Notes under the pieces: model-generated
Told to the model about the DNA's origin: nothing
The model's input: the letters and a program-made list of their open reading frames with translations, nothing else
Database searches by the model: none
DNA from: Deinococcus yavapaiensis KR-236
Lineage (GTDB): Bacteria > Deinococcota > Deinococci > Deinococcales > Deinococcaceae
DNA: 64,000 nucleotides
Assembly (NCBI RefSeq): GCF_003217515.1
Contig: NZ_QJSX01000009.1
Coordinates: 1 to 64,000 of the forward strand
Direction of reading: 5' to 3'
In this document: piece after piece, positions 44,728 through 53,456 of the stretch
Layout: the number at the start of each line of letters is the position of its first letter
How positions within the stretch are numbered: position 1 is the first letter of the stretch
Position numbers and translations under genes: made by a program

Positions 44728-45597
44728 ATGCGCCGACCGATCCTCCTCCTCGCTCTCATCGCGTGCTCGCTCGCGCTGGCTCAAGCTCCTGACGACCCGA
44801 ACAGCACCCGAGGGTACTTGAGGACTGGCAAGGACCTCATGTTCTGCCTCGACAAGCAAAACCCGATGTGGCGCTTCGAGCAAGACATGGCAACCGCCAT
44901 CGCCCAGTCTCTGGGCCGAAAGGCGGACTTTTTCGTTCATCGTCAACCCCTCCCGAGCGTCGACACGGCCGCCCAGCCACTCGAACGAACGGAAATGCTG
45001 CGCCTTTTCGCGCATCGCTGCGATGTCTACCCCGGCTTGGTGGGCAGCACCACGCCCGCCTTCGATTACCCGGCGGACGAGCAGATGTTCGCCACGAGGC
45101 CGTACTTGAAAGTCAGTTACGTGTTCGTGTCTCGCGTCAAGAACATCAAGTCGCTCACGAGCCTTCCGAAGAACGTTCCGCTGTCCATGGAACTGCGGGG
45201 ACTTCCCGCGTACTTCATGTATACCCTTCGAAACGGACGGTTCACGGAACGACCCGTCAAGACAGCCGCTCGACTCGCCCTCGACTTGAAAACAGGAAAG
45301 GCCAAGGCGGGGTTGCTGTTCGCTCCCCAGCTCTACAGCCGCTCGCCGAATCCCGGCAAAGAAGGAATGTACGTCGGACCCGTCAAGGAACTGCCGAACA
45401 TGACGTGGTACGTCATCGCCGGCGTGCGGCGCGACCGACCCACCCTTCGGCAGCAGATCGACGGCGCCATCAGCCGCCTGATTCGACGGGGTGAAGTCGC
45501 CAAGTTGCTGACGAAGCACAAGCTCGCCAATCCGTTCATCGTTCCTGCCGCCCCCAACGACACTCGCCCTCAATCGGAAACGTTCGACGAGAATTGA
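44728..45597 (+). CDS. MxaJ/XoxJ-like periplasmic binding protein
   Basis: A 289-residue exported protein: signal peptide (LLLALIACSLALA) and a family-3 type solute-binding fold of the kind linked to quinoprotein dehydrogenases (LRTGKDLMFCLDKQNPMWRFEQDMATAIAQSLG, ~32-64; HRCDVYPGLVGSTTPAFDYP, ~100-120). XoxJ/MxaJ proteins are thought to help activate or assemble the dehydrogenase or load cofactor and metal. Position immediately after the dehydrogenase supports that role. The start is the ATG at 44728 with GGAG upstream; an earlier in-frame ATG lies in the hairpin. Confidence 0.75.
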   Translation: MRRPILLLALIACSLALAQAPDDPNSTRGYLRTGKDLMFCLDKQNPMWRFEQDMATAIAQSLGRKADFFVHRQPLPSVDTAAQPLERTEMLRLFAHRCDVYPGLVGSTTPAFDYPADEQMFATRPYLKVSYVFVSRVKNIKSLTSLPKNVPLSMELRGLPAYFMYTLRNGRFTERPVKTAARLALDLKTGKAKAGLLFAPQLYSRSPNPGKEGMYVGPVKELPNMTWYVIAGVRRDRPTLRQQIDGAISRLIRRGEVAKLLTKHKLANPFIVPAAPNDTRPQSETFDEN

Positions 45598-45605
45598 CGA
45601 GGCCC

Positions 45606-46586
45606 ATGACTCAACAAAACGTCATCCAGACTCGCGCCGTGCAGCACGCGTACGGCGACATCGCGGCGTTGCGAGGCGTCGACCTCGACATTCCACGCGG
45701 CACGTTCTTCGCGCTTCTCGGACCGAACGGTGCCGGCAAGAGCACGCTTGTCAGTATCCTCAGCACCCTGCTGCGTCCGACGAAAGGCGAGGCGAGCGTC
45801 GCGGGGTACGACGTGCGTCGTCAACCGGGCCGCGTGCGACGCGAACTCGGGCTGGTCTTTCAGGAACCAAGCCTCGATGAACGCCTCACGGTCATCGAGA
45901 ACCTCGACTTCCACGGACATCTGTACGGTCTGGGGTCGAAAGAGCGTGCCCGTCGCGCTTGGGAGGTGCTCGAACTCGTCGAGCTCACCGATTGGGCGAA
46001 CGGAACGGCCCGCATCCTGTCACGTGGCATGAAACGCCGCCTGGAAATCGGCCGCGCCGTCATGCACGACCCGAGCCTGCTCATCCTCGACGAGCCGACG
46101 GTCGGCCTCGACGTGCAGTCGCGTCACCGCATCTGGACGTACCTCAACGCTCTGCGTGAACGAACGGGCGTCTCCATCCTGCTCACCACGCACCAAATCG
46201 AAGAGGCCGAGAACGCCGACCTCGTCGCGATCATCGATCGTGGAGAAGTCCTTCAGCTCGGGGTGCCCGCCGAGTTGCGCGCCGCACATGGCGACACGCT
46301 CGTCACCCTTCGCGGCGTGCCGGTCCCACTTCGAACCGAACTCGAACGGGAATACCCCCACCTGGACAGCAAAGGCGACACGGTTCGGCTGCGCGTCACG
46401 GACCCTCGACCTCTCCTGGCGGACCTCGCGAGAACGTCGTTCGACGTGCGGGCCGTCAGCGTGCAGTCCCCGTCGCTGGAGGACGTCTTCCTCGATCTCA
46501 CGGGGCGTCAATTGCGCGACGACCGCGCGGACCCACGAGAAGCGACCCTCGCGTTCGCTCGGCGCGGCGGCGAGCATACGAGGTGA
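45606..46586 (+). CDS. ABC-2 transporter ATP-binding protein
   Basis: A 326-residue ATPase of the DrrA/NodI type: Walker A GPNGAGKST (~38-46), Q-loop VFQEPSLDERLT, signature LSRGMKRRLEIGRAV (an Arg replaces the second-position Gly of the usual LSGGM), Walker B LLILDEPTVGLD, H-loop TTHQIEE, and a C-terminal accessory domain to ~300. With the next gene it forms an exporter. Similar ABC pairs lie beside PQQ alcohol dehydrogenases in pseudomonads (ped/exa regions), where the cargo is not established. Confidence 0.88.
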   Translation: MTQQNVIQTRAVQHAYGDIAALRGVDLDIPRGTFFALLGPNGAGKSTLVSILSTLLRPTKGEASVAGYDVRRQPGRVRRELGLVFQEPSLDERLTVIENLDFHGHLYGLGSKERARRAWEVLELVELTDWANGTARILSRGMKRRLEIGRAVMHDPSLLILDEPTVGLDVQSRHRIWTYLNALRERTGVSILLTTHQIEEAENADLVAIIDRGEVLQLGVPAELRAAHGDTLVTLRGVPVPLRTELEREYPHLDSKGDTVRLRVTDPRPLLADLARTSFDVRAVSVQSPSLEDVFLDLTGRQLRDDRADPREATLAFARRGGEHTR

Positions 46587-46589
46587 TCC

Positions 46590-47498
46590 GTGACTGAGCT
46601 TCCCGAGCAGCAGCGCCGAAACGAGCAGCGGCCCGCCGAGGACAAGCAAGGCGGGCTTCCGCCAACTCGGCGCGATCACACGGCGGGCTCCACGACGGGT
46701 CCCGCGTACTACCTTTCGTGTCTGTACGCCATCTGGGCACGCGAAGTGAAGCGGTCCGTTCGTGAAAGCGGACAGTTGGTCGGCGCGTTCAGCCGCCCTC
46801 TGCTGTGGGTGATCATCTTCGGGGTGGGCCTCACCCCGTACTTCCGGACGGGACTGCGCGAAACGACGTTCGTCGTGCCGTTCACGTACATGCAGTTCAT
46901 CTTCCCGGCGGTCGTGCTGCTCAACATCCTCTACCCGAGCATTCAAAGCGCCGTGTCGCTCATTCACGATCGGCAATTCGGCTTCTTCCGGGAAGTGTTC
47001 GCGTCGCCCGTGCCGCGCAGCGCGGTCTTTCTCGGCAAGCTCCTCGGAGGCGCGACCGTCGCGCTCTTTCAAGGCGCGCTCGTGCTGCTCCTCGCGCCGT
47101 ACGTCGACGTTCCGCTGGGCGTCAACCAACTTCCGGCCGTGCTCGGCGTGATGTTGCTCGTCGCCCTCGCGTTCACGGCGATTGGCCTGCTCATCGCGCA
47201 AAACCTGCGGTCCTTCGAAGGCTTCGGCGTGTTCTCGAACGCGCTGATCCTTCCCGTGTACTTCCTGGCGAGCAGCGTGTTCCCAATGGACCCCAGCCTG
47301 AGCGTCCAGCAACAGCAGCAGGTGTTTCCGTCTTGGCTCGTTTTGCTGGTTCACGTCAATCCACTGACGTACGCCATCGACTTGCTGCGCGGATTCATCA
47401 TCGGCTACCGAGAGCAGGCCTTCGGGGTGGACGTGACGGTCGTGCTGGCCCTCACGGTCGTTTCTTGCGTGCTGGCGTACCGCGGGTTTCGCCGGTGA
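46590..47498 (+). CDS. ABC-2 type permease
   Basis: A 302-residue membrane protein with six hydrophobic segments after a ~50-residue hydrophilic N-terminal tail, and the ABC2_membrane signature FGFFREVFASPVPRSAVFLGKLLGG (~125-150), then LRGFIIGYREQAFG near the end. The GTG start lies 3 bases after the ATPase stop. It is the partner of the preceding ATPase. Confidence 0.87.
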   Translation: MTELPEQQRRNEQRPAEDKQGGLPPTRRDHTAGSTTGPAYYLSCLYAIWAREVKRSVRESGQLVGAFSRPLLWVIIFGVGLTPYFRTGLRETTFVVPFTYMQFIFPAVVLLNILYPSIQSAVSLIHDRQFGFFREVFASPVPRSAVFLGKLLGGATVALFQGALVLLLAPYVDVPLGVNQLPAVLGVMLLVALAFTAIGLLIAQNLRSFEGFGVFSNALILPVYFLASSVFPMDPSLSVQQQQQVFPSWLVLLVHVNPLTYAIDLLRGFIIGYREQAFGVDVTVVLALTVVSCVLAYRGFRR

Positions 47499-48295
47499 AG
47501 GAACGAAGGAAGGGGTGGCGCGAATGGCGTCCGGCGGGCAGCACGCTGTTCATCATGCTGGGCGTAGCGTCGTACCTGCTGCTCCGCGAACTTCCACCCG
47601 ACAGTTCGCTGGCACTCGTGCAACAGTCGGGCGTCCTCAACGTCTGCCATCCCAGCACCCTTGCGCCCTTCGTCGACTCCGACGGAGACACCGTGAGCGG
47701 AACCGAGGCGGAACTCGCGCGCCGCGTCGCGGCGTCCATCGGCGTACGCGTCAACTGGAACTTGCAGCCCGGCTGGGGGCAGGCGCCCGATCCGGTGGAT
47801 TGGGGCTTGCGGCCCGAGTCGTGCGACGTTCTCGTCGGCGGAATCGTCACGTCCTCGGAAACGCAGGCCCTCATGCAACTCCTTCCCTACGACCGCGTGC
47901 CCTGGGTTTTGCTGACCCGCGAAGGAACGCCTCGGAACCTCGGCATCCTCGCCAACCACTGGGGTCTGCTCGGCGATCAAGTGTTCGATTGGGGAGATCG
48001 GCACGGCTACTCGTACCTCTCGTTCGAATCGGCAGGCGAAGCGGCAAAGTCGGCCGAGAGCGGTGAGGTGGACGCTATCTTGGCATTACGACCCGAAGCG
48101 GAACAGGTCGCCAAAACCCTACCGGCATGGACGGCGCGTCCTGTCGAAGACCTCCCGGCTGCCGAACTGAACGTCGGCTTGTGGAAAACCCGCATCACGC
48201 TCAAACGAGCGGTGAAGCGCGCCATCGAACATCAAAAATCGTGCTGCCTCGACACAGGGTCGCGCCTTCGCGACCCGAACGGAGTTGAACAATGA
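47495..48295 (+). CDS. second periplasmic binding-protein-like protein of the operon
   Basis: A 266-residue protein with one N-terminal helix that is either an uncleaved anchor or a signal (STLFIMLGVASYLLL, ~16-30). It has a family-3 solute-binding fold (SGVLNVCHPSTLAPFVDSDG, GTEAELARRVAASIGVRVNW, CDVLVGGIVTSSETQALMQLLPY). The C terminus has a CC pair (KSCCLDTG). The GTG overlaps the permease stop. It resembles the PQQ-system-associated binding proteins and may sense or deliver a cofactor, metal or substrate. The positively charged N terminus (KERRKGWREWR) suggests it stays membrane-tethered. Confidence 0.65.
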   Translation: MKERRKGWREWRPAGSTLFIMLGVASYLLLRELPPDSSLALVQQSGVLNVCHPSTLAPFVDSDGDTVSGTEAELARRVAASIGVRVNWNLQPGWGQAPDPVDWGLRPESCDVLVGGIVTSSETQALMQLLPYDRVPWVLLTREGTPRNLGILANHWGLLGDQVFDWGDRHGYSYLSFESAGEAAKSAESGEVDAILALRPEAEQVAKTLPAWTARPVEDLPAAELNVGLWKTRITLKRAVKRAIEHQKSCCLDTGSRLRDPNGVEQ

Positions 48296-49332
48296 CTTAC
48301 CTTCAACATGACTCGTCGCCCCTCCAGGGTCACAACTCCCGCCGCCCGATTCTCGCTTCTTCGCGCTTGCTCGTCGGAGCGGCCCTTCTCGTGGGGTTGT
48401 CGACTTGGTCGTCGGCGCACGCACAACGCCAAATCAAGATCGGCTCGCAAGCGGGCGGAACCCTCGCGTGGGTTCTGTACGGCATCGAGTACTTCGGCAT
48501 CGACAAGGAACTCGGCTTGGACGTACGCTCGCAAGACTTCGCGTCGAAGGACGCGACGCGCATCGCCTTGCGTTCCGGCGACGCTCAAGTCGTCGTCGAC
48601 GACTTCCTGGAAGTGACGTTGCTGCGGCAGAAGAACTTCAACGTGACCGCCGTCTACCCGTTCAGCCTCTTGACCGGCGGTATCGTGGTTCCCGCCAACA
48701 GCGGCATCCGAACCGTCGCGGACTTGAAGGGAAAGACCATCGGCGTCACGAGCCTCACCGACAAGACCTTGCTGATCTTGCGCGCGTACACCCGCAACAA
48801 GTTCGGGTTCGATCCGCAAACCGACAGCAAGGTGGTGTCCGCGAGCAGCCCTTTGATCGGTCAGTTGCTCGACCGAGGTGAAATCAACGCCGGCATTCCC
48901 TTCTGGCATCACGGCGCCCGTCTCACGGCGACCGGCAAGTACCGCCAAGTGATCAGCAGCGGTGAACTGCTGCGCGGACTCGGCCTTCCCGCCAACATCC
49001 CCCTGCTCTACATCGTCGCCCGGAACGACACCGATCCCGAAACGCTTCGCCTGTTCATCAAGGCCGTCCGAGTCGCCACGGACCGCATGAAGGCCGACAC
49101 GGGACCTTTCTGGAACAGCTTGCTCGAAAAAGGTCTGTACAGTTTGCCTGACCGCACGCAGTTGCCCGCCTTGCGTCGCCAATGGGAAGCGGGCGTTCCG
49201 AAGAGCTGGTCGTCGAAGGACTTGAACAACACGTTGTTGCTCACCCGTAAGATGATCGAAGTGGCGGGCGCGGACGTCGTCGGGATTCAACGACTCGACA
49301 CGCGAGCCTTCAACACGAGCTTTCGTCCTTGA
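48292..49332 (+). CDS. SsuA/TauA-like ABC substrate-binding protein
   Basis: A 346-residue exported protein with an unusually long signal region (~1-44, ending SSAHAQ) and an NMT1/SsuA-like fold (IKIGSQAGGTLAWVLYGIEYFGIDKELGLDV, SGDAQVVVDDFLEVTLL, LKGKTIGVTSLTDKTLLILRAY). Relatives bind sulfonates, nitrate, pyrimidines or other small ligands; here the dehydrogenase operon suggests an alcohol-system ligand or metal complex. The ATG overlaps the previous stop (ATGA). Confidence 0.82.
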   Translation: MTYLQHDSSPLQGHNSRRPILASSRLLVGAALLVGLSTWSSAHAQRQIKIGSQAGGTLAWVLYGIEYFGIDKELGLDVRSQDFASKDATRIALRSGDAQVVVDDFLEVTLLRQKNFNVTAVYPFSLLTGGIVVPANSGIRTVADLKGKTIGVTSLTDKTLLILRAYTRNKFGFDPQTDSKVVSASSPLIGQLLDRGEINAGIPFWHHGARLTATGKYRQVISSGELLRGLGLPANIPLLYIVARNDTDPETLRLFIKAVRVATDRMKADTGPFWNSLLEKGLYSLPDRTQLPALRRQWEAGVPKSWSSKDLNNTLLLTRKMIEVAGADVVGIQRLDTRAFNTSFRP

Positions 49333-49337
49333 ACCAC

Positions 49338-50135
49338 ATGCAGACGTCGTCACCGGCCCCATCAACTGCCGCGAAGAAAACGCGTCGTCCACGTCGGTGG
49401 TTGTGGCGATTCGTCGGTCTGCTGACCCTCTTCGCCGCTTGGCCGGGCATGACGGCGTTGCTGGGTCCGGACATCTTTCCGGGCCCGGCGGAGACTTTGC
49501 AGTTCCTCGGGCGGGAAATCGCCCGGGGCGTCTTCTGGGGGCATCTCGGCATCACGATCGGACGGGTCCTCGGGGCGTTCGCCTTGGCGCTTCTCATCGG
49601 AATTCCGCTCGGGTGGTGGCTGGGCCGCTCGAAGCGAGCGTACTGGACGGCCGAGTCTTGGTTGGCGGCGGGCTTGTCCGCACCACGAATCATGCTCCTG
49701 CTCGTCGCCTTTCTCTTGATCGGCCTCAACGAGCGGGCTTTGATCACGGCGATCACCGTCATCCTCCTGCCGACGGTCGTGGTTCAAGTGCGCGAAGGCG
49801 TTCGCGCACTCGACCCGCGGTTGGCGGAAATGGCTCAGGCGTTCCGCTTGAGCCGAGGCGCGACCCTGCGGTGGGTGATGCTTCCTCAAATGCTGCCGGC
49901 GGCGCTCGGCACAGCGCGCGTCACGTTGAGCCTGTCGTGGAAGATGGTGGTCTTCGGCGAGGTGTTCGGGCGCACGAGCGGCGTCGGGTACATGATCTCG
50001 TTTTACTTCCAGCAATTCGAGATGCGCGGCATCCTCGCCTACGGACTGGCGATGACGATCCTCCTTGCCGCCCTCGACTACGCTTTCGCGGCGTTCGGCG
50101 ACCACGCGTTTCGTTGGAAAGGAGAAGTGGCATGA
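49338..50135 (+). CDS. SsuC-like ABC transporter permease
   Basis: A ~265-residue permease with six helices and a BPD_transp_1 EAA region (VREGVRALDPRLAEMAQAFRLSRGATLRWVMLPQMLPAA). It is the full-length permease of the importer. A TTG at 49329 overlapping the previous stop (TTGA) would add three residues; the ATG at 49338 is the conservative choice. Confidence 0.87.
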   Translation: MQTSSPAPSTAAKKTRRPRRWLWRFVGLLTLFAAWPGMTALLGPDIFPGPAETLQFLGREIARGVFWGHLGITIGRVLGAFALALLIGIPLGWWLGRSKRAYWTAESWLAAGLSAPRIMLLLVAFLLIGLNERALITAITVILLPTVVVQVREGVRALDPRLAEMAQAFRLSRGATLRWVMLPQMLPAALGTARVTLSLSWKMVVFGEVFGRTSGVGYMISFYFQQFEMRGILAYGLAMTILLAALDYAFAAFGDHAFRWKGEVA

Positions 50136-50854
50136 TCGGCGTGACGTTCGAGGGCATCGAGAAGCGCTTCGCCCATGAAGGTGGAACGCGGACGATCCTG
50201 CAACACCTCAACCTCGAGGTCGCTCCCGGTGAAGTCATCGCGCTCGTCGGAAGAAGCGGCTGTGGAAAGACGACCTTGCTGAATCTCGCAGCGGGACTCA
50301 CGAGGGCCGACGAGGGCCGCTTGACCTTCAGCGCCCCGCCCCGCGTGGGCTACGTGTTTCAAGACGCTCGCCTGCTGCCTTGGTTGACGTTGGAGGGAAA
50401 CTTGACGTTGGTCCAGCCGAACGTCACGGCGGCGCGCGTCTCGCACGAACTGGCGCGCGTCGGTCTCGCCGGACGGCAACGTGACTACCCGTCTCAGTTG
50501 TCGCTGGGAATGGCCCAGCGGGCGGCGGTCGCCCGCGCCTTGATCATCGAGCCGAACCTCCTGCTGTTGGACGAGCCGTTCGGAGCGCTCGACGAACTGA
50601 CGGCGAACGAACTTCGCGCGGAACTGCTGCGGCTGCTGCAACAAACTCGCGCGACTACCCTGCTCGTCACGCACAACCCCATCGAAGCGGTGATGCTCGC
50701 CGACCGAATCGTCATCATCGCGGGACGGCCCGCCCGTGAACGTCACGTCATCGACGTGAACGCGCAGTTGGACCGCTCACGCCCTTTCGACGATCCTCGG
50801 GTGTGGGCGCTTTCGCGCAAGGTCATCGACCTCCTCGGACACGAGGCGGCCTGA
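50132..50854 (+). CDS. SsuB/TauB-like ABC ATPase
   Basis: A 240-residue importer ATPase: Walker A GRSGCGKTT (~39-47), Q-loop VFQDARLLPWLT (typical of the SsuB/TauB group), signature LSLGMAQRAAVARAL (a Leu for the usual first Gly), Walker B LLLLDEPFGALD, H-loop VTHNPIEA. The ATG overlaps the permease stop (ATGA), with GGAGAAG upstream. Confidence 0.9.
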   Translation: MIGVTFEGIEKRFAHEGGTRTILQHLNLEVAPGEVIALVGRSGCGKTTLLNLAAGLTRADEGRLTFSAPPRVGYVFQDARLLPWLTLEGNLTLVQPNVTAARVSHELARVGLAGRQRDYPSQLSLGMAQRAAVARALIIEPNLLLLDEPFGALDELTANELRAELLRLLQQTRATTLLVTHNPIEAVMLADRIVIIAGRPARERHVIDVNAQLDRSRPFDDPRVWALSRKVIDLLGHEAA

Positions 50855-51480
50855 TGAACCGCGCGAGCAAGGTGGGACTCCTCCTCGCGGGCGTGGCGGC
50901 CCTCTTGCTCTTGGCGTTCTACCGATCCGAGTTGCAGTGGGTCTGGGAGGAGCGGCAAGAGATCCTCGGCGCGGTACGCGCGACGACCGTTCGGCTCGCT
51001 TCCGTCATCGTGATCGGATTGATCGTCGGCGTGAGCCTCGCGCGGTTGATGCGCGTGAGCCGACGCATCGAGGCCAAGGCGACGCCTTGGGTGCTGGCCT
51101 TCCTTTCGGTGCCGTGGTTGCTGCTCATGGTCGCGATCAACCTCATTCCCAGTTTGGGACTCGACGAGACGGCCGCGACGGGCTTGGCCGTCGCGGCGTT
51201 CGCCGTTCAAATCTGGGCGTTGGGTCGGCGAAAGCTCGAGGACTCCCGCGAAGTTTATGTTCGCCGCGCCTTCAGTTACGCGTTTGTCGCCGTCATGGCC
51301 GGAGAGTTGCTCGCCCGCACGGACGGACTCGGAGCGCAAGTTCGCTTCTTTACCTTGTTCTCGCGCTTCGAGCACGTGCTTCTGTACGCGGCCCTGCTCG
51401 CCGTTCTCTCGATGCTGCTCCTCCCGCTCGTCAGCCTCATGCTTCGCGTCGGCAAAAGCTCGTTTCTGCTGCAGGGATAG
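50854..51480 (+). CDS. second, short permease of the SsuABC-like importer
   Basis: A 208-residue protein with about five helices (GLLLAGVAALLLLAFY; LASVIVIGLIVGVSLARL; VLAFLSVPWLLLMVAINLIPSLG; and two C-terminal). It has a weak BPD_transp_1-type loop (RRKLEDSREVYVRRAF) in place of a clear EAA motif. Its ATG overlaps the ATPase stop (TGATG). It is probably the other half of a heterodimeric channel; a degenerated partner is the alternative. Confidence 0.7.
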   Translation: MNRASKVGLLLAGVAALLLLAFYRSELQWVWEERQEILGAVRATTVRLASVIVIGLIVGVSLARLMRVSRRIEAKATPWVLAFLSVPWLLLMVAINLIPSLGLDETAATGLAVAAFAVQIWALGRRKLEDSREVYVRRAFSYAFVAVMAGELLARTDGLGAQVRFFTLFSRFEHVLLYAALLAVLSMLLLPLVSLMLRVGKSSFLLQG

Positions 51481-51486
51481 TCGAAG

Positions 51487-51596
51487 ATCGGTCGGACAGA
51501 AGGGCGTCGCCCGACCTGTCACTTCATGGTTCGTCCGGTCTTCCCTATTTCCTCCGGTCGGGCAGAAATATTTCGAGTTCTTCACCTCTCCCGTTC
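51487..51596 (+). repeat. dispersed intergenic repeat, copy A
   Basis: About 110 bases that match copy B (59297-59435). The shared blocks in order are GCCCGACCTGTCA, CGTCCGGTCTTCCCT, CCTCCGGTCGGG and TTTCGAGTTCTTCA. Between the last two blocks this copy has about 8 bases where copy B has about 32. It is in the same orientation as copy B. Confidence 0.75.
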
Positions 51597-51720
51597 CGCT
51601 TCCTGCTCAACGTGAAGTTCGGCATGAGGCTACCAAGGCGAAAGGGGCAGGAGCCACTTGCTTCAGGGGCTCCGACGGACAGTACGCGCTTCGAAGAGCT
51701 TGGACGGTCGTTCTTTGCTC

Positions 51721-52404
51721 TTACAGCCAGTCTTGCCAAGGTGCGAGCACTTCACGCCAGATGGTCGCGACGTCGAACGTGCCATGCCAAAGCGGCAGGA
51801 CGATGCCGACGCCGAAGTCGATCCACCGCCACGGCATGTCCTGCGTTTGCGTCAGCAGGTACTCGATGGCGCGCACGCTGGTCGCTTCCGGCAAGGCTTC
51901 GTTGTACGGCCCGAACTGCGAGTAATCGTCGTCACGGATCAACTTGTTCTGCTCGACGTGCCACACGATCGTCTGCGCGTCCACGCCGTGGTAGTCGCGC
52001 CCCGCGCCGGGCGTGGCCGTGCCGAGCGTGATTCGCACCGTGAGCGGCAGCGGCGTTCGCTTCGCGACGTCTTGCAAGCGCACGTCGAACTCCTTGGACG
52101 CCGCGCGACGCGTGAAGTCGTGCCATGCCCATTTCGGCGTCATGACATCCGAGGGTGGAAACAGCGCGGACGCCGAGCCTTCCACGCCTTTCTCGACGCA
52201 CCACTGAACGAAGATGTGCTCGTCGCCCCACGGCCACACGCCGATTTTCGCGCGGTGATGCGCGGGCGTCTCGAAATTCGGCAGCAGCCACACGGGGCAC
52301 TCGTCGGGACGCCCGAGGTTGTACAGCAGCATGCCGAGCGGTTGTGGCGCGACGTCTTGAATCGCGTGGGCGAGTTCGCGGGGGCTGTAAGGCTTGACGG
52401 TCAT
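51721..52404 (-). CDS. conserved hypothetical protein
   Basis: A 227-residue soluble protein without signal peptide or known motif. It is rich in Trp and acidic residues (PKWAWHDFTRRAASKEF, MPWRWIDFGVGIVLPLWHGTFDVATIWREVLAPW). Codon use and a GGAACCCC site before the ATG support it as real. I do not recognise a family and no operon partner helps. Confidence 0.65.
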   Translation of the reverse strand: MTVKPYSPRELAHAIQDVAPQPLGMLLYNLGRPDECPVWLLPNFETPAHHRAKIGVWPWGDEHIFVQWCVEKGVEGSASALFPPSDVMTPKWAWHDFTRRAASKEFDVRLQDVAKRTPLPLTVRITLGTATPGAGRDYHGVDAQTIVWHVEQNKLIRDDDYSQFGPYNEALPEATSVRAIEYLLTQTQDMPWRWIDFGVGIVLPLWHGTFDVATIWREVLAPWQDWL

Positions 52405-52565
52405 GCGGGGTTCCTTCGGTGGTCGGCGTTCACTTCGCGCATGTCGTCAGCATACGAAGAGCTCGAGGCGTCGTCGGCGCACTTGCCTCGCTGCGTTCGA
52501 CTCCCAGCGCAAACGTCAAATGCGGCCCTCTCGATGTGGAGCGACACTAGAATGCAACGGATTTC

Positions 52566-53456
52566 ATGCCGCACATCATCAGCTTCATCAATCTCAAGGG
52601 TGGCGTCGGCAAGACGACCACCCTCGTTCAAGTCGCGGACGCTTTGTCGTCGTTGCACGGTCGGCGCGTGCTCGTCATCGACCTCGATCCGCAGACGAAC
52701 GCCACGATCGCTCTGATCGGCGAGGACCGCTGGTTGCAGTGCGATCAAGCCGGGCAGACGCTCGCCCAACTGTTCATCGACAAGCTCGAAGGCACCGACG
52801 TGTTCGACCCGGAGCGCGCCACCATCCGTAAAGTCTCGAACCTTCCGACGAGCACCCTCGATCTCATTCCGTCCAGCCTCAAGCTCATCGACGTGCAAGA
52901 CCGCATGAGCGACATCTCGTACAAGACCAGTTACACGATGTCCCCGATCGACGTCGTGAAGCTCACGCTGCAGCCAATCCTGAGTCAGTACGACTACGTG
53001 CTGATCGACTGCCCGCCGAACCTCGGCTACATTACACAAAACGGCTTGGAGATCAGCGATTGGTACGTCATCCCGACGATTCCGGATCGCTTGTCGACGT
53101 ACGGCATTCCGCAAATCATTCGCCGCGTGGAGAAGCTGCGCCGCGACCGCAAGTTGAAGGTGCGCTGTCTCGGCTTGGTGTTGACGAAGGTGCAGTCGAA
53201 CTCGTCGAGTCACGACCGCACGAAGCGCATTCTGCCCGCTCAGTTGCAGCGCGCCTTCGAAGAGGCGGGCGCCGCGCCCGCGACGATGTTCGAGACGAGC
53301 ATTCCTCAGGCGAACGCCTTCGCGGACGCCGTGGACTACTCGCGCGGCTTCATCAGTTTCAAGGAGAAGTACGGCCGTTCCTTGTCGGGCGGTCAAGCGT
53401 TGTACGAGTACGCCGCTGATTTCGCGAAGGAGTTGATGAACCGTGTCGAAGCCTGA
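52566..53456 (+). CDS. ParA-family ATPase
   Basis: A 296-residue deviant-Walker ATPase: KGGVGKTT at ~11-18, DLDPQTNATIALIGEDRW at ~40-57, and YDYVLIDCPPNLGYITQNGL at ~142-161. No N-terminal HTH is present, so it is of the small (type Ib or chromosomal/orphan) ParA kind. It overlaps a small partner gene that is not ParB. Family proteins position DNA or protein cargo by nucleoid-bound ATP cycles. The cargo here is unknown. Confidence 0.88.
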   Translation: MPHIISFINLKGGVGKTTTLVQVADALSSLHGRRVLVIDLDPQTNATIALIGEDRWLQCDQAGQTLAQLFIDKLEGTDVFDPERATIRKVSNLPTSTLDLIPSSLKLIDVQDRMSDISYKTSYTMSPIDVVKLTLQPILSQYDYVLIDCPPNLGYITQNGLEISDWYVIPTIPDRLSTYGIPQIIRRVEKLRRDRKLKVRCLGLVLTKVQSNSSSHDRTKRILPAQLQRAFEEAGAAPATMFETSIPQANAFADAVDYSRGFISFKEKYGRSLSGGQALYEYAADFAKELMNRVEA

